From the NCBI GenBank assembly GCA_033439795.1, contig JAUTDP010000003.1, positions 930,001 through 994,000 on the forward strand: a stretch of 64,000 nucleotides of DNA, read 5' to 3'. Positions 44,764 through 54,667 of the stretch are shown one piece after another. The stretch comes from Sordaria brevicollis. Its lineage: Eukaryota > Ascomycota > Sordariomycetes > Sordariales > Sordariaceae. The notes below the pieces were generated by a model. It was not told where the DNA came from. It ran no database searches and saw only the letters and a program-made list of their open reading frames with translations. The translations under genes and the position numbers were made by a program. Numbering within the stretch: the first letter of the stretch is position 1; every line of letters begins with the position of its first letter.

Positions 44764-46203
44764 TCACTCCGCCTTAGCACCCAACGACTTCAACTGACGC
44801 ATCACATCGCCTTTCAGCCCCAACAACTCATAAATCCACCTCAGAATGACCACAAAGCTCTCCGGCTCACCCATATGCCAAGTTTGCTCCACAATCCTCG
44901 CCTGCTTAGGCCTTCCGGCCTTCAGCGCCAGCGTGAGATCCTCAATCGGGAAAATCCGATCCCACTCCCCATTAACCAACAACACATTCTTGCAACACTC
45001 TCGACTCAAAGTTCCATCCAGTTTCAGCGAAAAGAGTTTTTGCCCCTCTCTTTTGAACCTTTCGACTCCTTCCAGATCGGTGCCGTACCCGAATTTGTAC
45101 GCTAGTGTGTCGGCGAGATCGAAGGGGTACTCATGGTTGTTGACCTTGTCGAGCCACTCGCGGTCAAACATGTGGTGACAGCCGCCGCCGAGACTAACGC
45201 TTCCGAGAAGCCGGTCGGGGTGGGTGTGTGCGATGCGGAGGGCGTAGTAACCACCAGTCGAAAAGCCCCAGACTATGATTTTCTTCTTGTCGATACGGGG
45301 TTCTTCCTTGGAAACCCAGTCGAGGACAGAAGACCATTGGCGGTCTGGACTCTCAGGGTCGTTGGGCAAAGCAGGCGAGTCGCCTGTGCCCGGAATCTCG
45401 ACGACTAGGGTGGCTACTCCCTGATCAAGCCATCCGCGCTGCCAGACGGCGAGCTCGGTACGGTAGCCGTCTAGCCCGGTCATGATGAGCACCAAGGGGG
45501 AGGGCGATTTGGGAGTGGCCTGCGGCGGGATGAGGAGGTTGACGGGGATGTGGGAGTTTTCTTCACTACTTCCTGCTAGTGTGTGGGTGTGGGGGATTTG
45601 AACCTCGTGGATTGGGTACTTCATCAGGGCGGCCCCTTTGTAGAACATCTGTTTGCCTCGCTGCCAGGCGATTTTCTGAACTGGCGAGCGAGGAGCGGGG
45701 AAGCGGGCGATGCGGAAGACTGCTGAGGCTCGGCTGTTTTGATGGTCCGTGTTATTTGAAGTTTGGTGATAAAGATCAAGGGGTAAGAGAGAGGTACTGA
45801 CAGGTAATAGTCACGGGCTTGGTCGTTGTCCCCCTTCTGCTCAAAGCTAGCTGCTTTCTTGCCGAGCTCCTCGGCCTTTCCGAAGAAGCAACTGGCGTAC
45901 TCATCCCAGTCGTACGGCTCTTTCAAGCCTTTGGAAATAATGTCGTCCACGATGGGCTGGAAGTCCTCAATGAAGCCGAACATGAAGGGGTAGATGCCCT
46001 TGGAGCACTTTTGATCTGTTAGCGCTTGCCTCACGATGGATGGAATTGAACTTTGGGAGACACCGTACCGGATCCTTCCATTTGGTCTCCCACAACTGCT
46101 GGAAGGAGTCATGATGGGGCATTCGGTCGTCCATATGCCACCCGTTGGGATAGCGGGGGTCGTTGGGACTGGGATTTTTCCATTTGACAGATGCGTGCGG
46201 CAT
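44764..46203 (-). CDS. Ayg1-like alpha/beta hydrolase
   Basis: A 436-aa member of the Ayg1 family, named for the Aspergillus fumigatus enzyme that shortens a heptaketide naphthopyrone in DHN-melanin synthesis. Exons are 46203-46069, 46007-45802 and 45733-44764. Intron 1 uses GTACGG and an AAAAG acceptor after a GCTAAC branch; intron 2 uses GTCAGT and ACAG. These limits were chosen because they restore family blocks: WKDPCSKGIYPF across intron 1 and YYLRASAVFRIARFP across intron 2. The catalytic domain has MTGLDGYR, VVEIPGTGDSP and the nucleophile elbow GFSTGGYY (Ser about residue 272), with HTHPDRLLGSV, GCHH, NHEYPF and a late Asp (WDRIFPIEDL) and His (TWHMGEP) to complete a triad. The actual substrate is unknown; no DHN-melanin genes are adjacent. 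Confidence 0.85.
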
Positions 46204-48709
46204 GGTTTTGGATGGACTCTCGGGGGTTAGAAGTCTGGGTGTGTCGAGCAATCGTTGAACCAGAACAAGGTACAACTGGCTGGCTGTTGAAGTTTAAGTA
46301 CCCGGAACCGGCATTGGGGAAAGCCCGAAGTCTCAGCCATTGGAACAACATCTCCAACTTTGCTCCATCAAATCCTCCACATGGTATCAGGAGCATGTGA
46401 GCTCCAATGAGAACTGTTTCCCTTTAACTCCTACATATCGTCAGCTGCTAGCCAGTCGGTAGATTTGGCTGCAGGCGCATGGAGTGGATGATCTGCCTGC
46501 AGATTCGGACACAGACTGGCATTTGAAGAGCAATCCACGATAAGTGACGCTATCACTAGCCAGAGAAGGAAGCCATCCACCGCAAAGAATGGAAGCTAAT
46601 GACAATCCGAGAGAACGCTGATTTAGAGAAGGGAGGCTAACGAGAAATGTGCCATGCCATACTTTGGACTCGTCCATTCTCTGGCTAGTTCCTTTGTCTC
46701 TCTCAAGCCAATCTCTTTTCGATATTTTCAGAAACTCCAAGAGTCAACGATGAAGGAGTTGCCCAGAAGTCGAGGCATCTGACATCCACAACCCCGAATC
46801 TGCTGACTTTGGGTTCTGCGTTGTCGAGAGTAAACGAGATTGGGGATACGGGGAGATTTAAGTACCTTACCCGGAGCGTTGGGGGTCTCCAAACTGGGGC
46901 GTTTCCGAGATACGGCCGTCATCGAACTTGACCGGTGATGGATTCACCCAGAGATCTCAGGCCAATTCAAAAAAGGTAAAAGGCTGGCTTTGGAACAGAT
47001 CTACATTAATGGCATGCCTTGTTCATAGAAGAGAAAGTGTGGTGTAGTCATAAAGATCGAGTGACGAAGCAGCATCAAGTCTTGTGCTAACAGCTCGGGT
47101 GATGCCAAGGACGGGTACGGCGACGAAGCCCCTATTCAGCACTCTAGCAGGGCCGAGGATCTGGAGAGATTGAGGTCAAAGACACGAGTTGAGGGCTCGA
47201 CTGGGCTTCAAGTCCGAGAGACACGGGCAACACTCGGGCAGGTATAATATAAAACAAATCTCTCAGTGTGATGGAACCTGCATCTCGACAGCCTCGAACG
47301 TTGTTTTCTCCAGAAAATGCCGTCGCATAGGGTTTGGCGTTGACGATCACGATGATCTCTGAACGGTTCCAAAGTGGAATTCCGGGCCATTCTTAGCAGC
47401 ATTCCGTGAGATCCGCTAAAATCCGCCTGTCTTTGCGGACGGGCTCCACTGAGTGTTAGCGTGGATGTCAACGACTGTTAGCGCTCGCATGGGCCTCGGG
47501 ATGGCATCTTGTCCCGCGTAAGCTGACGAAAGCAACCTGCATTGCAGTGGTGAAACCTGCTAGTGATTAAATGAGCGGCAGAGAAAAAAAGAACCTAACC
47601 TAACGGGATGTTGTGGAGCGGGTGATGTGACAACGGCCCGGGCCATGGACACTCGAACTCAACGGTCGACGATGGTGAAGGTTGAACTCGGAGTATCAGA
47701 TGAAAGAAGACGGGATTTTAGTAAATGCAACAAAAAGAAAAGACAAATTGATATCAGAAAGCTGGAGATGAGGGGAAGAAGTGAAGTGCAAGCGGAAAAG
47801 TGCAGAAACCAGCTCAACCGCAGGGCTTTGTTTGAAACGAAATAACCAACAGTTGGGGTTACACACACACAGTGGCAGCAGTGGCCGGCCTGTGCCCCAT
47901 GCACGCTGTGTATCCCCAACTGGGGAAAGAGCAACAAGCACAACATTGCAGGCATTCACAGCCCCCTGGGGTCTGCAGTTTCCTTCCGAGCTTCCCCAAT
48001 TCCCCCCTACAGCTTGCAGGTGCCAGTCTGTGGCCCCGTTCCTTGCAGTAACAGTCCGGCAGGTGCCAGCCTAACAAACCCCCCGGCTTCAACTGCAGGC
48101 CAAGCACATGACTGTCACCACACCTTTCCTGTTCCCATCGCTTGTGTAATCCTTCTTTTCGAAAGGCAGATCTTGTCCATTTCCACCGCCCGCGAGCAAA
48201 CATGCGCCAGCCTGACAATGGCTTTCGCTTTCCGGGATGAGAGGGGGACATGAGGGGAGTGTCCCCGGCCCCGGCCCCGGTCCGCTGTCATGTTCAGGCT
48301 TCTTTTCTTTCCCCTTGCTTCTCGTCGTTTTCCTTTCTTCTGTCGGCGAATCCCATGTTGTACAACCCTGGTACAACTTGTTTGCTTGCCTGACTTTCCC
48401 TGTCTTCCTGGGATGCTTCCATCCCTCCCATTCTTTACCTGTCCTCTTGTCTCTTTCTCTTCTCCATATTACTCGGGGCAGACGACAGAAAGAATCTTTG
48501 TTGCAGACCTGGATATTTGACGGCTCGGGTTTGCCTGTGAAGCCAGTTGACGACGTCACGAGGATAAAACGCCCAATTCGATTCAGTCTTTGTCTTGACG
48601 GGGGAGAGGAGGAATTCTGTACGACGACAATCACCTGACTCGGCAGCTTCGACAACCATACAACTACTACGACAGAGACAGATCGAGACGGATGGACTGG
48701 AGATAAGGC
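46204..48709. other. Intergenic region (2.5 kb)
   Basis: No gene was found. The last 500 bp is pyrimidine-rich leader sequence for the gene at 48710 and contains a 4-codon upstream frame (48692-48706, MDWR then stop) just before it. Confidence 0.5.
48692..48706 (+). promoter_or_regulatory. Short upstream open reading frame
   Basis: ATG plus three codons and a stop, ending 3 nt before the ATG at 48710. If the transcript includes it and 48710 is the true start, it could dampen translation; this depends on an unresolved gene start. Confidence 0.3.
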
Positions 48710-50282
48710 ATGCCTCATCAACACATGCATACCAGGTCAAAGCTGGACAAAAGGGAAATGGGCGAGAAGAAACATGCAGGAAGGAACTGGCCATTTGGTT
48801 ATGAGAGTCACGAAGGCTATGGGAACCAAAACCCAAAGTTGAATACACGAAACGGAGGACCAGGCAATGATTGGGAGGAAAACAACGAATGGTTGGATCA
48901 CGGAGGCGGCAACACTGGGGGAAACTCTGGGATGACAACCAATGGAGCATCAAATGGCCAGCCGACTGCGAATTCTCCCGCCAACAGTCCTGGGACAACA
49001 CAAGGACAGCCGATCTATCCAACACAAGCAACGAATACTCAAGGGGTAATGTGGGAGGAACAACACTACCAACTCAACCGGACAGAGGGAACCCAGTTCA
49101 TACGGGCCTTCATACGAGTATAGTGGGTCCGCCGGCTTCCGTCACCGTCGTCATGGGGAGCCAGACCACGTTTGTGACCGATTATGCCGGCGGAGACACA
49201 TTGGCATTAGACACGCAAGCCTTCACCTTCTCGGCGGGGCCTCGGCCAACCTCAGGAGTAGATGGTTCCAACAACTTCAACTCGGGTGCCAATGGCCAGA
49301 ATGTGGGCGCAAACGGAGCGGCTAATGACAAGGACTCGAACGGTGGGCTTGGAAGTGGTGCTATAGCCGGTATTATCGGTATGTTGGGTGGTTTTACCTA
49401 GTACTATATCCAGATTAGCTAACTAACAGTCATCTAGTCGGCGTTGTCCTCCTCCTCGTTATCTCCGTCGTATTCCTCTTCTTCCGAAAACGGAAGAACT
49501 CGCGCCTTGACAACTCTCCATATGGAAAACACCACCAAGAAGAGACCAGGAGCTCCCTTCTCAACACGGGACTAGCAGCCAGTGCCGCGGCCGGTGCCGT
49601 CGCTGTCGGAGCCAGAGCTGGACATGGACATGGAACTCATGCAGATACCTCCTCGACCGCCGCTCTGCACAGCAACACTCCTGCTCTACCAGCACAGGGA
49701 CAGCAACAACCACTCATGCAGCAGGTCAACAACAGTAGTAACCTTCAATATCCTGTCCCAGCTGGTTCCCGGCACATAGATCCTCGCCCTGCTCCTTCTC
49801 CTCCTTCTTCAGCTCCGCCACCATCCAACCACTCCAGCAACCCCAGCCGCGGCAATAACCGCCTCTCGGTATCCATAATCTCTCCTCCTCCCACCCACAT
49901 CAGCTCGGCACTCACCCCCGGCGCCGTCTCCCCCATCTCGCCCGTTTCCCCAGCTGCATTAGCACCACCATCTCCCCCGTCACCAGACAACGGAGAAAAT
50001 GGCGGTGGCGGACTTGGTCGTCGGTCCAGCATCGGAAGCGTTAGCACGTTGAGCATCCACAGTGCCATGATGACGGCGTCGCAGCTGAACTGGCCGATGC
50101 CGCCCAGCGTGGCGAGCACGAGCAGTCCGAGTGTGCCGTTGAGTGCGACGCCGAGTGCAACACCTAAACCGCCCCAGGTGCCGAGCCCGCATTATGTGGA
50201 CTTTGAGGAGCAGGGGAGGACGGTGGTGAGGATTAATAGGGAGAGTTTAGGTGGCGGGGGAGGAATTGGGAATGCTAGATAA
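48710..50282 (+). CDS. Ser/Thr/Pro-rich single-pass membrane protein, 5' end unresolved
   Basis: The 3' structure is clear: the intron 49379-49437 (GTATGT, branch GCTAAC, acceptor TCTAG, phase 1) joins SGAIAGII to a transmembrane span VGVVLLLVISVVFLFF, followed by RKRKN and a long Ser/Pro-rich cytoplasmic tail. The tail contains SIGSVSTLSIHSAMM and NWPMPPS and ends at 50282. Upstream, the membrane-proximal frame (about 49040-49378: PPASVTVVMGSQTTFVTDYAGG) differs from the frame of the first ATG at 48710 (an Asn/Gly/Thr-rich ectodomain-like sequence up to about 49046). I could not find an in-phase intron joining the two, so the start, a missing exon or a frameshift remains open. The tail and intron position are shared with the gene at 10123-12009, so the two are probably paralogues. 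No signal peptide was found. Confidence 0.6.
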
Positions 50283-50589
50283 GATGGTCAGTTGAAGACC
50301 GGGGAATGCAAAAAAAGCGCTTTGGCTTTATCTTCTGAACTGTATACAAACTCTTATTAAGGATACCCTAGCATCACACGCTTGTAGTGGTATCAGATTT
50401 GGCCATTTCTTTTTGCTTCGATCTCTTAGGATCGAAAATAGGGAGCAAAGGGAAAGAGTGGCGTTGTTAGATAGAAGGATCACATTCACATTACACACAC
50501 TTTTCGACATCATTTCCTTGCTTGCTTGATATCCCTCGTAAATCTCAACATTACCAGCCTCCATCGCATGTTTCTCTGGAGAAGAGACC
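50283..50589. other. Convergent 3' intergenic gap
   Basis: 307 bp shared by the 3' ends of two convergent genes; no other feature is seen. Confidence 0.6.
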
Positions 50590-52230
50590 CTACTGATAAC
50601 TTCTTTTCAACAACCCCGGCTTCCTCTGCGACAAATCCCAAATCATCTGCCCAAACAACCCATTAGCCCACGAGAACCATTCCCTCGTCCATCTTGTCGC
50701 ATCAAAAGTATTCACACTCTCATGGATTAGTCCCAACCCATCCGTACTCCCCACCAACTCCTTCAGAGTCGTATAAATCTCCTCATCATCCTCGCTAGTC
50801 ATGATCCGCACAATACTTCCCATCGGCCACGCCATCCCCGGCCCCGCGTGCGGTCCACCCACGGCGTTTATCACGGGGCCGTGCATCATGTAGGGGTTTG
50901 TGTAATTCCCTAAGATCCGCGCGCGAGTGTTGCGATAGAGACCGTCGGAAGCGTTAAGGTAGCCAAACAGGGGCGCGGACAGGAGAGAGGGAAGATTGGC
51001 ATCATCCATAAGACTCCAGGAACCAAAACCGTCGACTTCGTACGCGTAAAGGGATTCAACTTCTCGTCCTGTAGAGTTGAGCGTGAGGATCGTAACCACC
51101 CCATGCCGCCTTATAGCCGCTCGTAGAGACTTGGCCAAATCTGCCAACTCCTCCGCCAGACCAGCTGGCGGTGTTTTGACTCCAGGTTCAGAGATGGATG
51201 AGAGTGAAGAGACGATGGACGAAACCTCCCCCGCGTACTGCGCAAACATCATATTGCTCGGTATAAGGAATTGATGCAGCGTCGAGTCATCACTCGGCCT
51301 AAACGCACTTCTTATAAGTCCCGTGTCTCTCGCCACGGGGCTTCCCAATCCGTCGTTGGCCAACGTCTCTGTCGTGCGGGTCGTCATCCTGGTAAAAGTG
51401 TACGGACTATCCAACACTTTGCCATCTGCTGAATAAGTGGGCGTCATCATCCCCTTTGCTGTTTTGAGGACTATGGAGAGGGCATCAAGCCATTGGAATT
51501 TCCCAAAGAAGGCGGTGTCGTTTGTCGCTAACCAGTATTGAGCAGAAATTTGGAGGAAAGAGGCGAGGGAGTCGAGTTCATATTTACATTCGAAGACTTT
51601 GTTGGGGTCGTAGGGTGGGAAAACGGTATCTGACGAAGCGGCCGAGTTGGATGCGGGTGGGATGCCGGATTCGGATGGGGGTTGGAAGGAGTTGCAGAAT
51701 GGTGAAGTCAAGAGGTAACGAGCTTGGAGGTTTACCACCCCACGGTATAAGCTTGCGAGTGAGTCCCGGCTGGTAGAAGGGGAGAGGAAGGGGAAGTAGG
51801 AAGCCAGCTGGTTGGCGCTATCGCGGAGCCACATGGCGTTGATGTCACCGGTTATGATAAAGGTGAGTTCCTCGGCCGAGTTGTTGGAGGCGGAGCCGTG
51901 CCATTTTATAGCCGTATCGAGGGTATTGGTATAGGTATTTTGGAAGAGCCGGTAGAGGTCCGGGTCCGTGATGGTGGAAGATAGGTTGGTAATGAAGGAT
52001 TCGATGATGGAGGAGTTGAAGGTTCGGCAGGATGGAGAGGGTCGTTGGTAGGAGAGATTGTGGCGGCCGCTCGAATAGGGAGGGTGACGGGTTTTGGCGT
52101 AGGAAGAGTAGTCGGGGCATGAAGGCGGTGGTTGGACGTCGGCTTGGACTTGTGGTTGTGGTTCTGGTGAGGATTGCCGGGCTGGGAGGAGACTCAGGAT
52201 TGGCGTAAGGATGGTTGTCAGGGCTTTCAT
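50590..52230 (-). CDS. GH125 exo-alpha-1,6-mannosidase-like protein
   Basis: An unspliced 546-aa protein of glycoside hydrolase family 125 (relatives of fission-yeast Mug157). A hydrophobic N-terminus (MKALTTILTPILSLLPA) looks like a signal peptide or anchor, so it is probably secreted or Golgi-resident, with several Asn-X-Ser/Thr sites. Family blocks are GDINAMWLRDSANQL (about residues 127-141), FECKYELDSLASFLQ, the YEVDGFGSWSLMDDANLPSLLSAP block, then HGPVINAVGGPHAGPGMAWPMG and HESVNTFDATRWTREWFSWANGLFGQMI near the C-terminus. GH125 enzymes remove alpha-1,6-linked mannose; the Asp in MDDAN and the Glu in HES are the likely catalytic pair by analogy. Length and motif order match the family. 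It converges on the gene ending at 50282. Confidence 0.93.
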   Translation of the reverse strand: MKALTTILTPILSLLPARQSSPEPQPQVQADVQPPPSCPDYSSYAKTRHPPYSSGRHNLSYQRPSPSCRTFNSSIIESFITNLSSTITDPDLYRLFQNTYTNTLDTAIKWHGSASNNSAEELTFIITGDINAMWLRDSANQLASYFPFLSPSTSRDSLASLYRGVVNLQARYLLTSPFCNSFQPPSESGIPPASNSAASSDTVFPPYDPNKVFECKYELDSLASFLQISAQYWLATNDTAFFGKFQWLDALSIVLKTAKGMMTPTYSADGKVLDSPYTFTRMTTRTTETLANDGLGSPVARDTGLIRSAFRPSDDSTLHQFLIPSNMMFAQYAGEVSSIVSSLSSISEPGVKTPPAGLAEELADLAKSLRAAIRRHGVVTILTLNSTGREVESLYAYEVDGFGSWSLMDDANLPSLLSAPLFGYLNASDGLYRNTRARILGNYTNPYMMHGPVINAVGGPHAGPGMAWPMGSIVRIMTSEDDEEIYTTLKELVGSTDGLGLIHESVNTFDATRWTREWFSWANGLFGQMIWDLSQRKPGLLKRSYQ

Positions 52231-53107
52231 GTTCGCGGTTTTGGGTGATGTATGAAGCTATTCTCGTGACCGTCTTCTACATCCACTCTGCGGGACTGGC
52301 GATTGGAAGGGAGGAGCGAGGGTTGTCTGGTCGAGGCAGGCCTTCATGGTTTTAACGTCCCAACGGCAAAAGCTTCGGATGGCTGGCCATGGTGCAAGCT
52401 CCCTTGCTTCCCATGCAAGCAATCTAACAACGGTAGGCTTGCAGCTTGGTCGGTGACGATCGCGTGTCTGGCGGAGCAATAAGAATCTTCGTATCCGAGC
52501 ACATGCCGATCGAGGCGGTCATGTTATGCGGGGAAGCTACCACGTTCCGTGTTGCACGACCATTATCCAGGCCCAGTGTCACGGTACACTTTGCATATTG
52601 AGGGGATGAGATGGTTTTCGGCTGACTTTTGGCAATGCCGGCTGGGCAATGTTGCTGATTGAAAGAAGAATCGTGAGGTGTGGAAAAAGATTTAGGTTGT
52701 GGGCTGGAACCATGGTGGGGTAAGCGACTTAGATGGGATGGAATGAGAGAGACGAATTTTGGGAACTGAACTGTTAGTGTATAGGCTGAAGTATCGCAGA
52801 AATACTAACACTTTAGCTAAGCAGCTACCCAGGCGCTAACAGCTGGAAACGTTGCAAATCTTAAAGCGATGTAGTTTTTGAGAGTTCAATCTATTTGCTC
52901 ATCTATTCCAAATTCCATGATGGCGAGGTCTTGCAAATTCCTAATAAACAATCCGTATAGAACAGCAAATCAAACCGAGAAGTAGAAATCGAAAAGTGCA
53001 AGAGAATGACAAAAAGTGGTATCAGAACATGCTCCCAGTCCATGACCAGAAGCATCACAAGAAGTCAAGAAACGAGCCCCGAGCGAAAAGGAAATCCATC
53101 ACCACTC
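52231..53107. other. Intergenic, GH125 promoter side
   Basis: Contains the upstream region of the GH125 gene and the 3' flank of the HAD gene. No gene was found. Confidence 0.5.
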
Positions 53108-54667
53108 TCAATGCTCAGAAATCACACACTCCTGCATCCTGCCCTCCACCTCTCCCATCTTCTTCAACCCCGTAACATCCCCCAAAGGCCACAACCCTCT
53201 CTGCCCTTGCCCTTGCCCTCCACTAGAAGTCTTCATCTTCCTCGCCATCTCCCTCCTAATCCCATGATTAACCGCATCCAGCACGTTCCCCACCAACTTC
53301 CTCGGCTTAAACCTCGGCTCCGTTCCCTCCTGATACACCCCCGTCTTCACCAAGATACTATACCACTCCGTCCCTTCCCTACCACTCTTCTCGTCCATCG
53401 CATTCGTTCCCCTGATATCAGACTCGGGTGTATCACCGACGAAATACACAGTCCCCACTCCCCTCTTCTCTCCTCGCCCCGCAACCAAGCCATGCTTCTC
53501 AGCGCGCCATTTCTGCAAGAGACGCTCAGCAAACTCAAACGTTCCCACTTGCGGCTTGCCAAACGCGTATGTGGTAAGTTTCTTGCCGCCGGTAGTCTCC
53601 TCAAACACCGTCTCGACAATTTTCCTTAGCGCTCCCATGCCCAGGCGAACATGTTCGTGCGCAGCAGACCATAGGACATCGTTATGGCTGAAGAAAATTG
53701 GCGGGCCTTCGTCGAAGGTTTCCGATCTGGTTTCCAACCGACCACCCTTGGATTGGGCAATGTCGAGGATGATCTGAAGGTCCGAAGCCCAGTCGCGACT
53801 ATCAGCAAAGACGAAAACGGCTTCGATGACGATATCCGATAGCTTTCCCACGCCCGGGCGGGAAAGAAGATCGCGAGAGGCGGAGAGTTCGGCGGGGGTG
53901 AGTTTGCGGAAGGGGGCGGTGCTGGCGTTGGCTTTGAGGATGTCGCCTGGGGTGATGACGTCGCGGAAACCGTAGGTCTCGGCTACTTGGCGACACTTTT
54001 CTCCTTCGCCGCCAACGACGAGGACGGAGCCGGAGTACCGAGAGGAGAGCTCGCGCATGGGCGTGTGACCGCAGATGAATTGTCCTTCGGATACTTCGAG
54101 CTCGAGTTGCTGGGATAAGTCGGCGCAGCGCTCGGATTCGGATTTGCCGCCGCCGTTGGTGAGGAAGATGTAAGGTCTGTTTGGTACTCGTTAGTATATG
54201 TTGATGATGGCTAGAGGAAAAGTGTGCGAGAAGACTTACACCTTGATACCATACTCGTTCTCGCCATTGAGGACCTTCATGGCCTCAATAGCTTCGGGGA
54301 TCGGCTTCCCACCACGAACCAAGACGCCGTCAATGTCAAAGGCAAAGGCAAAGTTGTCTGCCACATCATCGTTGCTGTCTTGGTCTGCCATGGGGGTGAA
54401 GGGGGTGATGGGGGTAGCGGGAGAGGCATCATCCATGCTATCTCCGTCCTCGCTTCCAAGAGGAGATGGCTCCTCGGAAGTGAGGGAGTCGCTTGAGGAT
54501 AGAGCGGGCGAGGCCATGGGACTTTCGTCATCGTGGTCTTGCTCATGCTCATGCTCAAAGTCCAGCTTCTTCAGCCGGTTGCGAGCGGCGGTGAACTCCT
54601 CAGCAAAGCTGCTGGCGGAGATCTGACGGGCGGGCATACCCGGTCTCTGAGGTGCGAGTGAAGACAT
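53108..54667 (-). CDS. HAD-superfamily hydrolase, CECR5/TIGR01456 type
   Basis: A 498-aa protein. Exons are 54667-54240 and 54176-53108; the 63-nt intron (GTAAGT...AAACAG) joins GT to A so that YGIKVPYIFLTNGGG is continuous. All four HAD motifs are visible: DIDGVLVRGG (nucleophile Asp about residue 111), FLTNGGG (motif II), AFGKPQ (Lys of motif III) and VGDTPESDIRGTNAMDE (acidic motif IV). Residues 1-105 are an acidic Ser/Pro-rich extension; an N-terminal mitochondrial signal is not obvious. The cap region between motifs II and III is long, as in the CECR5 subfamily. It is likely a Mg-dependent phosphatase of unknown substrate. The ATG at 54667 is used because the frame upstream has only a TTG. 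Confidence 0.9.
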
